NCBI GenBank assembly: GCA_964581365.1
Contig: CAZOOF010000036.1
Location: forward strand, 1-23,236
Reading direction: 5' to 3'
DNA length: 23,236 bases
Source of the DNA: JAITWN01 sp964581365
GTDB lineage: Bacteria > Pseudomonadota > Gammaproteobacteria > SZUA-140
Made by a program: the position numbers and the translations under genes. Numbering within the stretch: the first letter of the stretch is position 1; each line of letters begins with the position of its first letter. Of the stretch, positions 1 to 6,916 are shown piece after piece. The notes below the pieces were generated by a model. It saw nothing but the letters and a program-made list of their open reading frames with translations. It did no database searches and was not told the origin of the DNA.

Positions 1-59
1 GGGGGCAAGTGGGGGCAACCTTGGGGGCAAGTGAGTTGCCCCTACAGGGAGTTGCCCCC
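1..59. repeat. GGGGGCAA direct and inverted repeats upstream of integrase remnant
   Basis: Three direct copies of GGGGGCAA lie at 1-8, 11-18 and 23-30. Two inverted copies (TTGCCCC at 36-42, TTGCCCCC at 52-59) run up to the integrase start codon. Clustered short repeats directly before a P4-like integrase gene would fit arm-type recombinase or excisionase binding sites. That role is inferred from position only. The array is cut by the window edge. Confidence 0.55.
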
Positions 60-398
60 ATGCCGCTGACCGATACCGCCATCCGTAACGCCAAGCCCGG
101 CGAAAAGACTATCAAGCTGTTAGATGTGCGCGGGCCACCGACCCGAACGGGTCGGCGAAATCCTGCGGGCACTGGACGGCCACCAAGGCACCCTCACCGT
201 GCGCTGCGCTATGCGCCTGGCCCGCTGGTCTTCGTGCACCCCGGCCAACTGCGCAAGGCTATGGTCGACAGGCTGGGCGCACCAGGAGAACGGGCCGAGG
301 CTACCTATCAGAGTATCATTGCCGCCCTGCTCGACTGCATTGCAGGAACCTTCCCGGCGTCGACAAGCATCCTTCCTTTCCCAGCGAGGTCAGACTGA
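60..398 (+). pseudogene. P4-type tyrosine integrase remnant, internally deleted and frameshifted
   Basis: The ATG at 60 opens the typical N-terminus of P4-like integrases (MPLTDTAIRNAKPGEKTIKL, the DUF4102 arm-binding domain). After about 22 residues the homology jumps to the catalytic domain. One frame (from about 151) reads EILRALDGHQGTLTVRCAMR. A one-base deletion then moves it to another frame reading PLVFVHPGQLRKA (about 219-262). The roughly 190 intervening residues of a normal ~400-residue integrase are missing, and the catalytic R-H-R-Y set cannot be complete. Downstream of about 265 the frame to 398 no longer resembles an integrase. The 200 bases from 399 to 598 hold only unassignable, possibly degraded coding traces. 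Loss of function is clear; the exact deletion size is inferred from family length. Confidence 0.75.
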
Positions 399-598
399 TC
401 GACGCGATAGACGAGCATTTCCGTGGATACGGGGGTTTTTCGAAGAGAAATCTTTCCTGCAAGTTCCCCGAGGTCAAACGTGCCCTGCAATCCCGCAAGT
501 CCCGCAACTGCGGCGACCGATGCCGCAATCGATGCTGCGCTGGAGTCGTGACATAACAATCGGAAGCCATGTCAAACAACGCCTCAGGAGGCGCAAAC

Positions 599-796
599 AT
601 GGTTACCACCATCCTGAGACTTCCCAGCGTCAAGGCCCGCACCGGGATTTCCCGCAGCACCATCTATCTGCGCGTCGCTGAAGGCAGCTTCCCCGCGCCC
701 GTTTCGCTCGGCGGCCGTGCCGTCGGCTGGATCGAGGCGGAGGTGAACGATTGGCTGGCGAAACGCATCGAGGCGAGCCGCAAGGCGGCGCGGTGA
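599..796 (+). CDS. AlpA family phage-type transcriptional regulator
   Basis: This 65-residue protein has the single winged-helix/MerR-like helix-turn-helix of AlpA regulators. RLPSVKARTGISRSTIYLRV is the recognition helix region, and the C-terminal part (VGWIEAEVNDWLAKRI) is diagnostic of the family. In P4-like islands AlpA proteins activate integrase or excision genes. An in-frame ATG lies at 569, but the ATG at 599 has a perfect AGGAGG (586-591) seven bases upstream, so 599 is chosen. It sits between a broken integrase and a broken primase, so it is probably the only intact gene left of the element. Whether it still has a target is unknown. Confidence 0.85.
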   Translation: MVTTILRLPSVKARTGISRSTIYLRVAEGSFPAPVSLGGRAVGWIEAEVNDWLAKRIEASRKAAR

Positions 797-812
797 ACGG
801 GAGGCGGCCATC

Positions 813-1129
813 ATGACCAGAAAAACAAAGGGCCGCGCGATGAATGATGCGATCGGGCCGGACGGCGACAAGCGGTTCCTGACCGGCGGGCGCGTGGCCG
901 GTTGCTATTTCAGCATCGCAGCACGGCAGGCCGCGGGCAGCCTTGTGCATCGCTGAAGGTTTTTGCGACCGGCGCAACCATCCACCAGGCGACGGGCCAC
1001 CCCGTGGCCGTGGCGTTCAATGCCAGAAACCTGAAGGCGGTGGCGCAGACAATACTCGCACGCTTCCTCAACCTGCCGCTGATCGTCTGTGCGGATGACG
1101 ACGCAAACACCGAAGGCAACCATCGCTGA
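813..1129 (+). pseudogene. Toprim/P4-type primase fragment with two frameshifts
   Basis: The remnant begins with a good ribosome site (GGGAGG, 798-803) and ATG at 813. The first frame reads DGDKRFLTGGRVAGCYFSIA and stops at 956. Homology moves to a second frame at about 940 (LCIAEGF). It moves to a third at about 965 (ATGATIHQATGHPVAVAFNA, then LPLIVCADDDANTEGN), which stops at 1129. Joined, these form the Toprim core of primase-like proteins common in P4-like integrative elements, including the acidic ADDDAN motif of metal-binding Toprim domains. Both the N-terminal and helicase parts are missing. The 5' start looks as if a deletion fused the beginning of the gene to its middle. No functional product is expected. 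Confidence 0.75.
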
Positions 1130-1301
1130 ATATGTCGAGAGTGCCGAAACACTCGCTTTTCTCAAGGACTACGGCGTCGATTCGCGGAAGTTCCGATTGA
1201 CCTCGCGGTCCGAGAGGATGACTATGATCGCGCGATCCCGGCACACGGGAGGTGTATGAGTTCCTGGATGATCCTCGTAGGCTTAATAGCAGGAGAAGAT
1301 C

Positions 1302-1832
1302 ATGCACAAAACGAAATTTATGGGCGCAATTTTGTTGACGTTGGGTATGACGGGTACTGCCCTCGCACAGAATGGCTTCTATGCGGGTGCGAGCATCGGG
1401 CAGGCTACCATCGATGGGTGCGACGGTTTCACCAATTGCGACGATGAGGACACCGCTTGGAAGATCTTCGGCGGTTGGGAGTTGAATCCGACTATCGCCT
1501 TCGAGGCCGCCTGGGTGGATTTCGGTGAGGTCAGTGGATCCATAGGCAGTTCGGCAGTCAGCGCCAAAACAGACGGCTGGACTCTCGCTGCGAAGGGTAG
1601 CCTGCCGCTCAACGAGCAGTTCGGCGTGTTCGGCAAGTTCGGCATGATCAGGTGGGATGTCGAAGGGGGCGGTGCTGCTTCCGGCATTGACGACGATGGC
1701 ACCGACCCCATGTATGGCATCGGCGCTCAATACATGCTCACTGACCGGTTGGGCATTATCGGTGAGTGGGAGTGGTATGATATCGACGCTGATGTTGACC
1801 TGCTGTCCGTTGATGCACTAATCAAGTTCTAA
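1302..1832 (+). CDS. OmpA-like outer membrane beta-barrel protein
   Basis: This 176-residue protein has an N-terminal signal peptide (residues 1-22, hydrophobic ILLTLGMTGTALA, cleavage near ALA-Q). The mature part begins NGFYAGASIGQA and is built of alternating amphipathic strands, as in OmpA/OmpX-type eight-stranded barrels. It ends VDALIKF, with the C-terminal phenylalanine used in outer-membrane insertion. Two cysteines in the first loop (CDGFTNC) could form a disulfide. No peptidoglycan-binding OmpA C-domain is present. The start is supported by AGGAGA at 1291-1296. A hairpin terminator follows at 1856-1877, so it is probably monocistronic. The function is unknown beyond the barrel fold. 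The 170 bases before it (1130-1301) hold no gene I can support. Confidence 0.85.
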   Translation: MHKTKFMGAILLTLGMTGTALAQNGFYAGASIGQATIDGCDGFTNCDDEDTAWKIFGGWELNPTIAFEAAWVDFGEVSGSIGSSAVSAKTDGWTLAAKGSLPLNEQFGVFGKFGMIRWDVEGGGAASGIDDDGTDPMYGIGAQYMLTDRLGIIGEWEWYDIDADVDLLSVDALIKF

Positions 1833-1855
1833 GCGCCTCGATCAAGCCCAATAAA

Positions 1856-1877
1856 GAAGGCCCCGGCAGGGGCCTTC
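1856..1877 (+). terminator. Intrinsic terminator after the barrel gene
   Basis: A perfect nine-base-pair stem GAAGGCCCC / GGGGCCTTC with a GGCA loop begins 24 bases after the barrel gene's stop codon. It is followed by ATTTG, a weak U-rich tail. Confidence 0.75.
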
Positions 1878-1914
1878 ATTTGTCCGATTCCGGGGACAGC
1901 TCAATCGGTTCGGT

Positions 1915-2085
1915 CTACACCGTCTCCAGATTCGCATACGCCAGTACCAGTTACTTGACGCGCCTGCGTCCACGAAGCTCACCTGCACGCGCGCGTGCGC
2001 CCTGGTCCTCGTAATTCAGCACCACGCCCTCGCCGAACTTGGCGTGACGCACGCGCTGGCCGAGCGATAGCGCGCCCTGGTTCGC
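1915..2085 (-). pseudogene. uvrD: 3' end of a uvrD-like helicase gene, truncated and decayed
   Basis: The minus strand reads LGQRVRHAKFGEGVVLNYE, the C-terminal (Tudor-like) signature of UvrD/PcrA helicases. After GARAR a two-base loss shifts the frame to QVSFVDAG. A two-base gain restores it to VK-stop-LVLAYANLETV-stop, which is the normal UvrD ending with the expected tryptophan codon replaced by TAA. Only about 57 codons remain of a protein usually over 700 residues. The 5' boundary coincides with the insertion-sequence end at 2086, so the fragment was probably separated from the rest of its gene by that insertion or a later deletion. It cannot be functional. An intact uvrD would have to lie elsewhere. 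Confidence 0.8.
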
Positions 2086-2270
2086 TGTCAACGACTGAAA
2101 ACTGACCCCCTTTGGGCATGAATCGCCGAAGTTAAAATGACCCCCTGGGCCCCTATGGTTATCCCGTCTTCTTCGTCCGTTCCGGCGCGGTACCGGCCCT
2201 GCGCTTGTCCTTGAGACGACAGCTCTCGCCGCTGATCTGCACGATATGTGCGTCACGGCGTCGATGACCG
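2086..2270 (-). mobile_element. Right-end remnant of an IS21-family insertion sequence
   Basis: The element end begins TGTCAACGACTG at 2086. It carries a repeated terminal motif (AAAACTGACCCCC at about 2098-2110 and AAAATGACCCCC shortly after), as in the multiple terminal repeats of IS21-type elements. The tail of istB follows inward. No istA, istB 5' part or opposite end is visible, so only about 185 bases survive. The inner boundary near 2270 is approximate. Bases 2271-2437 hold nothing I can assign. Confidence 0.7.
2159..2270 (-). pseudogene. istB: istB C-terminal fragment (IS21-family ATPase helper)
   Basis: On the minus strand the frame ending at the TAA at 2159-2161 reads AHIVQISGESCRLKDKRRAG followed by TAPERTKKTG. 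The GES-x-RLK-x-KRRAG pattern is the usual C-terminus of IstB-type transposition helper ATPases. The N-terminal part with Walker motifs is absent. The distance from its stop to the element end, about 70 bases, is normal for istB in IS21-type elements. Confidence 0.7.
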
Positions 2271-2437
2271 TCACTCTGGATTCGCTGCCGTTATTCAACG
2301 CTACGTAAACTCGAGTACGCTTTTCGATTGGCCTGAGCAGGAAGCCTGACGGCCGATTCCGCGACCCGGTCCCAAGGGTGAATGGGATGAAGCTTCGCCG
2401 GCAGGTGTTCAGGTCACAGCGCGCCACGGACACCCCG

Positions 2438-2466
2438 GGATTCATCCCGGATTCATCCAGGATTCA
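2438..2466. repeat. 11-bp tandem repeat, about 2.6 copies
   Basis: Units GGATTCATCCC (2438-2448), GGATTCATCCA (2449-2459) and a partial GGATTCA (2460-2466) repeat with an exact 11-base period. The last unit contains the reverse complement of the stop codon of the neighbouring minus-strand ATPase gene. Confidence 0.7.
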
Positions 2467-3963
2467 GCGCGACTTCCCGCCGAGCAGCGAGCCCAGCACG
2501 CCGCGGGCAAGCTGTCTTCCGATCTGCGAGCCGATGGAGCGGGTGATCGTTTTCGCCATGGTCTGCACCAGACCGTCGGTCTTGCCGCCGCGGGGGCCGG
2601 TGCGGCCGAACAGGAGTTCGTCCAGTCCGCCCTTCGTCGCCTGCGGGGCGGGCCCTGCGCTTTCCTTGTCCGTTTTCGATGGATCCACGGCAGCACGTGC
2701 GGCGAGTTTTTCATAGGCCGATTCGCGGTCTACGGCGTTTTCGTAGTGACCGTAGAGGACGGAGGATCGAATGGCCTGCTGCCGTTCCGCCTCGGTCATG
2801 GGGCCGATGCGGGAGGCGGGTGGCAGGATGTACGCGCGTTCGACGATGTTGGGCCGGCCCTTTTCGTCGAGGAAGGATACCAGCGCTTCGCCGACGCCGA
2901 GTTCGGTGATGGCGCTCGCCGCATTGAAGGCGGGATTGGGACGCATGGTTTCGGCGGCGGCCTTTACCGCTTTCTGGTCGCGCGGCGTGAAGGCACGCAG
3001 GGCGTGCTGCACGCGGTTGCCGAGCTGGCCGAGCACCTTCTCCGGCACATCGAGCGGGTTCTGGGTGACGAAGTAGACGCCGACGCCCTTGGAGCGGATC
3101 AGCCGCACCACCTGCTCGACCTTGTCGATGAGCGCCTTGGGTGCGCCGTCGAACAGCAGGTGCGCCTCGTCGAAGAAGAACACCAGCTTCGGCTTCTCCA
3201 GGTCACCGGCCTCGGGCAACTGCTCGAACAACTCGGCCAGCAGCCAGAGCAGGAAGGTGGCATAGAGCCTGGGCGAATGCATGAGCCTGTCGGCGACGAG
3301 GATGTTGACGACGCCCTTGCCGTGCTGCGCCTGCATCAGGTCGGCGATGTCGAGCATCGGCTCGCCGAAGAAGCTGTCGCCGCCCTGCTCTTCCAGCGCC
3401 AGCAGACCGCGCTGGATGGCGCCGACGCTGGCGGCGGAGACGTTGCCGTACTGCGTCCGGAACTCTGGCGCGTTGTCGCCGACGAACTGCGCCATCGCCC
3501 GCAGGTCCTTGAGGTCGAGCAGCAGCAGGCCGGCGTCGTCGGCGACTCGGAAGATGATCTGCAGCACGCCTTCCTGGGTGTCGTTGAGCCCCAGCAGGCG
3601 CGCGAGCAGCAGCGGTCCCATGTCCGAGACCGTCGCGCGCACGGGATGTCCGGCCGCGCCGAACACGTCCCAGAACACCACCGGACTGGATCCCGGCCGC
3701 CACTCGCCCAGGCCGAGCATGTCGAGCCGTTTCTGGAACTTCTCGGACGCAGCCCCCGCCACGCCGATGCCGGACAGGTCGCCCTTGATGTCGGCGAGGA
3801 AGACCGGCACGCCGATGTTAGAGAACTGCTCGGCGAGCACCTGCAGGGTCACCGTCTTACCGGTACCGGTCGCGCCGGTGATCAGGCCGTGACGGTTGGC
3901 AAGCGCGGGCAGGAGGGCCAGCGTCGTGTCTTCGTTCCTGGCAATCGGCAGTGGGTGGGCCAT
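2464..3963 (-). CDS. yjgR: YjgR-like HerA-type ATPase (DUF853)
   Basis: This 499-residue protein matches E. coli YjgR in length and layout. The Walker A motif GATGTGKT is at residues 30-37. A Walker B segment LVFFFDEAHLLF lies near 260-271. A HerA/FtsK-like core contains VRLIRSKGVGVYFVTQNPLDVP, and a basic C-terminus ends LARGVLGSLLGGKSR. The family is assigned to HerA-like nucleoside-triphosphate hydrolases; its cellular role is not established. A low-complexity linker (about 425-450) separates the core from the C-terminal helix. There is no strong ribosome site before the ATG, which is nevertheless the natural start. The gene stands alone: a scar region lies downstream, and the 136 bases upstream separate it from the VOC/SRPBCC operon. 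Confidence 0.92.
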   Translation of the reverse strand: MAHPLPIARNEDTTLALLPALANRHGLITGATGTGKTVTLQVLAEQFSNIGVPVFLADIKGDLSGIGVAGAASEKFQKRLDMLGLGEWRPGSSPVVFWDVFGAAGHPVRATVSDMGPLLLARLLGLNDTQEGVLQIIFRVADDAGLLLLDLKDLRAMAQFVGDNAPEFRTQYGNVSAASVGAIQRGLLALEEQGGDSFFGEPMLDIADLMQAQHGKGVVNILVADRLMHSPRLYATFLLWLLAELFEQLPEAGDLEKPKLVFFFDEAHLLFDGAPKALIDKVEQVVRLIRSKGVGVYFVTQNPLDVPEKVLGQLGNRVQHALRAFTPRDQKAVKAAAETMRPNPAFNAASAITELGVGEALVSFLDEKGRPNIVERAYILPPASRIGPMTEAERQQAIRSSVLYGHYENAVDRESAYEKLAARAAVDPSKTDKESAGPAPQATKGGLDELLFGRTGPRGGKTDGLVQTMAKTITRSIGSQIGRQLARGVLGSLLGGKSR

Positions 3964-4099
3964 GGCGGTTCCGGCGTTTGGTTCACGCCATTATTGCGCG
4001 AGGAACGCCGCACGGCCAAGTAGCAGAATCCGCCCGCAATACGAATGGCCCGGCACACCGCATCCAGCTACCTCGCTTCAGACGAGGACCCCTTCCCGC

Positions 4100-4588
4100 T
4101 CAATCGCCGCTCATCTGCTCCACATACGATATGAACCGCTCCAGCAGCGCTTCGGTACCGGCCGCGCGCTCATCGGCGCCGTAGCCGGCTACGAGGGAAA
4201 ACATGTGTTCGGTGTAGACCAACTCGGTCCCCTCACCCCTCTCGTCGAAGCTGACCCCGGCCAACGAGACCGAGAACAGCTTGCCGTCGACCGTCATGTC
4301 GAACGCATAGATGAGCCGGGCACCCGGCTCGATGTGATGAAACCGCGCCAGATAGATGCTCTCGATGCCGCTCTCGAAGCGGCCATGCGCGAGCTCGGTC
4401 CCTCCCTCTCGCAGGTCGAGGCTGCGCCGGACATCGACCCATCCATCAGGACCACGAAACCACTGCCGGCGGTGCTGGAGCTGGGTCCAGGCATCGAAAA
4501 CACGCTCACGCGGAGCACGAATGAACCGGCTCCATGACAGGGTGCCATGGGTCATTGAATTTTCATTCTTCATGTCTGCACTGCCCAT
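4100..4588 (-). CDS. SRPBCC/AHSA1 family protein (last gene of MarR-linked operon)
   Basis: This 162-residue START-like (SRPBCC) protein of the activator-of-Hsp90-ATPase-1 homologue group has the typical opening SRFIRAPRERVFDAWTQ, then WFRGPDGW and a C-terminal helix (GTEALLERFISYVEQM). Such proteins form a hydrophobic ligand cavity; most bacterial members have no known ligand. The start at 4588 is preceded by GAGAGGAGG at a good distance, which favours it over in-frame ATGs at 4573 and 4555. It follows the other AHSA1 gene by 20 bases on the same strand. It is similar in fold but not closely similar in sequence to that neighbour, so a recent duplication is unlikely. Confidence 0.88.
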   Translation of the reverse strand: MGSADMKNENSMTHGTLSWSRFIRAPRERVFDAWTQLQHRRQWFRGPDGWVDVRRSLDLREGGTELAHGRFESGIESIYLARFHHIEPGARLIYAFDMTVDGKLFSVSLAGVSFDERGEGTELVYTEHMFSLVAGYGADERAAGTEALLERFISYVEQMSGD

Positions 4589-4608
4589 CGCTCAGACCTC
4601 CTCTCTGC

Positions 4609-5055
4609 TCAGCCGGAAGGCACTTCCGCTTCGACCAGGCGCGCCAGGAGTTCGAATGATTGCTGCCAGCCGAGGCGGCAGGACTCGGGAGGGATGACAT
4701 CGGGCAGACCGCTCTGCTCGACGGTGACTTCGGTGCCGCCGGAGCCGGACCGGAACATCGTCGTGGTGATGATCTCGCCCGGCAGCCCGGCATCCTCGAA
4801 GCGGTCGGTGGCGACGATCCTCTCGTTGGGAACGAGTTCGCGGTACTCGCCGCCAAAGCTATGCGCCTCGCCCGAGGAAAAGTTCACGAAGGAGATGCGG
4901 AAGCGGCCGCCCTCCTTCGCCTCGAGCTCATGGACGATGCAGGTGAAGCCATCCGGAGCATTCCATTTGGCGAGCGCGGCGGGATCGAGAAAGGCGCGGT
5001 AGACACGCTCGACCGGCGCGCGCAGGACACGGATCTGGGTCAGGGTATATGGCAT
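4609..5055 (-). CDS. SRPBCC/AHSA1 family protein
   Basis: This 148-residue AHSA1-type START-like protein opens IRVLRAPVERVYRAFLDPAA, followed by KWNAPDGFTC. The middle has EGGRFRISFVNFSSGEAHSF, and the terminal helix reads GWQQSFELLARLVEA. The open frame extends upstream into the preceding gene, but the ATG at 5055 has an AGGAG seven bases before it and begins the conserved domain (MPYTLTQIRVLRAP). The gene starts 13 bases after the upstream VOC gene, which indicates one transcript. A ligand-binding role is known for the fold; the ligand here is unknown. Confidence 0.9.
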   Translation of the reverse strand: MPYTLTQIRVLRAPVERVYRAFLDPAALAKWNAPDGFTCIVHELEAKEGGRFRISFVNFSSGEAHSFGGEYRELVPNERIVATDRFEDAGLPGEIITTTMFRSGSGGTEVTVEQSGLPDVIPPESCRLGWQQSFELLARLVEAEVPSG

Positions 5056-5068
5056 GGGTCTGCTCCTG

Positions 5069-5491
5069 TCAGTGTTGTTCGCCCGGAACCAGCACCATCC
5101 ACTGCACGCCGAAACGGTCGAAGAGTTGGCCGTAGCAGGGTGAGAAGAAGGTGGGTCCCATCGGCATGAGGACGCGACCGCCATCGGCGAGCGCATCGAA
5201 CACCTGCCGAGCCCGTTCCTCGCTCTCGTACTGCAGGGTCAGGGAGAAACCGTGGAAGCCGCCGCTCTCGATCGGCAGGCCGTCACCCAGCATCAGCCGC
5301 TGGCCGTCGATGAGCAGGCTGGCATGCATGATCTTGCCCGGCCCGCCCGGCGGTACGTATTCGGGCGGCACCGGATCCGGCGAGTCGGCGTAGCGAAATC
5401 TGCCTTCGATCTTGCCACCTAGCGCCTGCTCGTAGAAGGCAAGGGCTTCTTCGGCATTGCCGTCGAAGAACAGATAGGGTTCGATCTTCAT
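5069..5491 (-). CDS. VOC family protein, PhnB-like, single domain
   Basis: This 140-residue protein has the PhnB/glyoxalase-like fold. It contains MKIEPYLFFDGNAEEALAFY, a central GGPGKIMHASLLIDGQRLML and a closing FSPCYGQLFDRFGVQWMV. This subgroup of the vicinal-oxygen-chelate superfamily is widespread. Its members usually lack an assigned reaction, and the name PhnB does not imply phosphonate metabolism. The start has AGGAG seven bases upstream. It lies 83 bases downstream of the two-domain VOC gene and shares the closing PRYG/PCYG-x-x-x-DRFG motif with it. The two may act on related substrates; that is inference. Confidence 0.9.
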   Translation of the reverse strand: MKIEPYLFFDGNAEEALAFYEQALGGKIEGRFRYADSPDPVPPEYVPPGGPGKIMHASLLIDGQRLMLGDGLPIESGGFHGFSLTLQYESEERARQVFDALADGGRVLMPMGPTFFSPCYGQLFDRFGVQWMVLVPGEQH

Positions 5492-5574
5492 GGCGTGTCT
5501 CCTGGTCAGGGTTCGTCCATATCACGTCCGGTCAGCACCGGACAGCTTCAAGCGCCCGGAGGAGGATGCGCCGC

Positions 5575-6483
5575 TCAGGCGCCATCGAATGCCCGGCGCA
5601 GCGCAGCGAGATACAGCTTCTTCATGGTGAGAAATGCCTGTGTAACGCGGTCCACGCGAGCGCGATCCTCGCTGCGCATCATGCGTTGGAGTTCAGCGGG
5701 CGCGATCTGCCAGGATACGCCGTAGCGATCCTTGCACCAGCCGCACTGCTCCGCTGCCGGATCGAAGGACAAGCGATCCCAGTAACGATCGATCTCCGCC
5801 TGGTCCTCGCATTCGACGATGAAGGAGATGGCTTCGTTGAACGCGAAGCCATGGATGCGCGCGCTGTCCATCGCCGCGAACCAGGTACTTCCGAGCCGGA
5901 AGTCGGTGAACATCACGGTACCCTCTCGATCCGGTTCCATGCCCGCCGGATAGCGAACCATCTGTCCGACGCGCGAACCCTCGAACACCGTGCGATAGAA
6001 CTCCGCCGCCTCCCCGGCCTTGCCGCAGACTCCGTCGGTGAACAGCAGTGAGGGCACGATGAATGGCCGCGGCTCTCCTGCCGGATCCGAGAGAATGGGC
6101 TGCCAGGACAAACCGAAGCGGTCCTGCACCCAGCCATAGCGTGGACTGAAGGGATAGGCATCGAGCGGCATCAACACCTCGCCGCCATCGGCGAGCTTCT
6201 TCCAGGCGGTATCCAGCGCATCGCGCGCGCCTGGATCGCGGCCCAGATCGTAGTTGACGATGAAGGAAACAGCGGGGGTGAAGCGGAACAGCGGTCCGGC
6301 CGAGATCGCCATGAAGGGCTGCCCCCCAAGCCGAAACGACACCATCTCGCAGTCGCCGGAAGGCGTGTCCCTGACCTCGCCGATGTGCTCGATCTTCGAG
6401 TCCGGAAAGATCGAGCAATAGAACGCGGCCGCCTCGCGCGCCTGGCTGTCGAACCAGAGGTGCGGGATGATGGGCCGGTCCAT
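5575..6483 (-). CDS. Two-domain VOC protein (3-demethylubiquinone-9 methyltransferase-like fold)
   Basis: This protein of about 302 residues has two tandem PhnB_MT4-type VOC domains. The first (about residues 1-135) holds IIPHLWFDSQAREAAAFY and ends FSPRYGWVQDRFGLSWQ. The second (about 145-275) holds SLLFTDGVCGKAGEAAEFY and ends CGWCKDRYGVSWQI. A C-terminal helical extension of about 30 residues reaches AALRRAFDGA. Family databases label this fold as a demethylubiquinone methyltransferase, but no methyltransferase motif is visible and that name should not be taken literally. The ATG at 6483 lies two bases after the upstream stop and has no ribosome site of its own, so translational coupling is likely. 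A TTG at 6489 is a less likely alternative. Confidence 0.88.
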   Translation of the reverse strand: MDRPIIPHLWFDSQAREAAAFYCSIFPDSKIEHIGEVRDTPSGDCEMVSFRLGGQPFMAISAGPLFRFTPAVSFIVNYDLGRDPGARDALDTAWKKLADGGEVLMPLDAYPFSPRYGWVQDRFGLSWQPILSDPAGEPRPFIVPSLLFTDGVCGKAGEAAEFYRTVFEGSRVGQMVRYPAGMEPDREGTVMFTDFRLGSTWFAAMDSARIHGFAFNEAISFIVECEDQAEIDRYWDRLSFDPAAEQCGWCKDRYGVSWQIAPAELQRMMRSEDRARVDRVTQAFLTMKKLYLAALRRAFDGA

Positions 6484-6485
6484 GA

Positions 6486-6842
6486 TCAAAGGCCGATGAA
6501 AGGAACGAAGCCACCAAAAATCATGCGCCGCGCGTCAAAGGGCCACTCGCTACTCGATGGCGGCTGCATGCGGGGATCCTCCATCACCTTGCGGTTCACT
6601 TCATCGCGATGCTCGCGCGAGTGATATACGATCCAGGAAAACACCACTATTTCGTCATCCTGCAACTGGACGGCGCGAGGGAAGGAAGTGACCTCGCCCT
6701 GCTTGACATCGTCGGCGAGGCATTCGACGTAGCCTATGGCTCCATACTCTCGCCATACCTGCTCGCCCAGGGCAGCCATCTGCTTGTATTCTTCCAGCCG
6801 CTCCTTCTTCACTGGAATCAGGAAACCATCGACATATGCCAT
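6486..6842 (-). CDS. DUF1428 family protein, first gene of MarR-linked operon
   Basis: This 118-residue protein matches the DUF1428 family over its whole length. It has MAYVDGFLIPVKKERLEEYK, the acidic GYVECLADDVKQGEVTSF, FSWIVYHSREHRDEVN and KVMEDPRM. The family has a dimeric alpha-beta barrel-like fold and no known function. The start is supported by GAGGAGG just upstream. It heads a run of five same-strand genes with gaps of 2, 83, 13 and 20 bases. It is transcribed away from the MarR gene, so the palindrome at 6894-6905, 52 bases upstream of its start, is well placed to control it. Confidence 0.9.
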   Translation of the reverse strand: MAYVDGFLIPVKKERLEEYKQMAALGEQVWREYGAIGYVECLADDVKQGEVTSFPRAVQLQDDEIVVFSWIVYHSREHRDEVNRKVMEDPRMQPPSSSEWPFDARRMIFGGFVPFIGL

Positions 6843-6881
6843 ATCGCCTCCTCGTGCCTTTCAGGACCATCGCCCGGCCGC

Positions 6882-6910
6882 TGGACTGCTTAGGTTGATA
6901 TCAACATAAT
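6882..6910 (+). promoter_or_regulatory. Candidate promoter for the marR-type gene
   Basis: TGGACT (6882-6887) and CATAAT (6905-6910) are separated by exactly 17 bases. The predicted start of transcription falls at or next to the ATG at 6917, and no ribosome site is seen. A leaderless transcript is therefore possible. The assignment rests on consensus similarity only. Confidence 0.4.
6894..6905. promoter_or_regulatory. Perfect palindrome GTTGATATCAAC, probable MarR operator
   Basis: A 12-bp perfect inverted repeat lies in the 74-base gap between the divergent DUF1428 and MarR genes. It ends 11 bases before the MarR start codon and overlaps the spacer and first -10 base of the proposed promoter. 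Palindromes containing TTGATATCAA are the usual kind of site bound by MarR dimers. Autorepression and control of the five-gene operon are inferred. Confidence 0.65.
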
Positions 6911-6916
6911 TACGGC

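Noticed and set aside
1197..1228. Promoter for the outer-membrane barrel gene (TTGACC ... TATGAT)
   Set aside because: The spacing is 20 bases, too long for a confident sigma-70 promoter; a 17-base alternative has a poor -10 box.
1133..1290. Coding traces between the primase remnant and the barrel gene (for example LAFLKDYGVDSRKF)
   Set aside because: The frames are short and broken and match no family I can name.
2746..4023. 425-codon plus-strand frame opposite the YjgR-like gene
   Set aside because: It is an antisense shadow of a well-supported ATPase; its translation is low-complexity and matches no family.
4071..4087. Hairpin CCTCG/CGAGG as terminator of the MarR-linked operon
   Set aside because: Only a five-pair stem with a seven-base loop and no U-tract.
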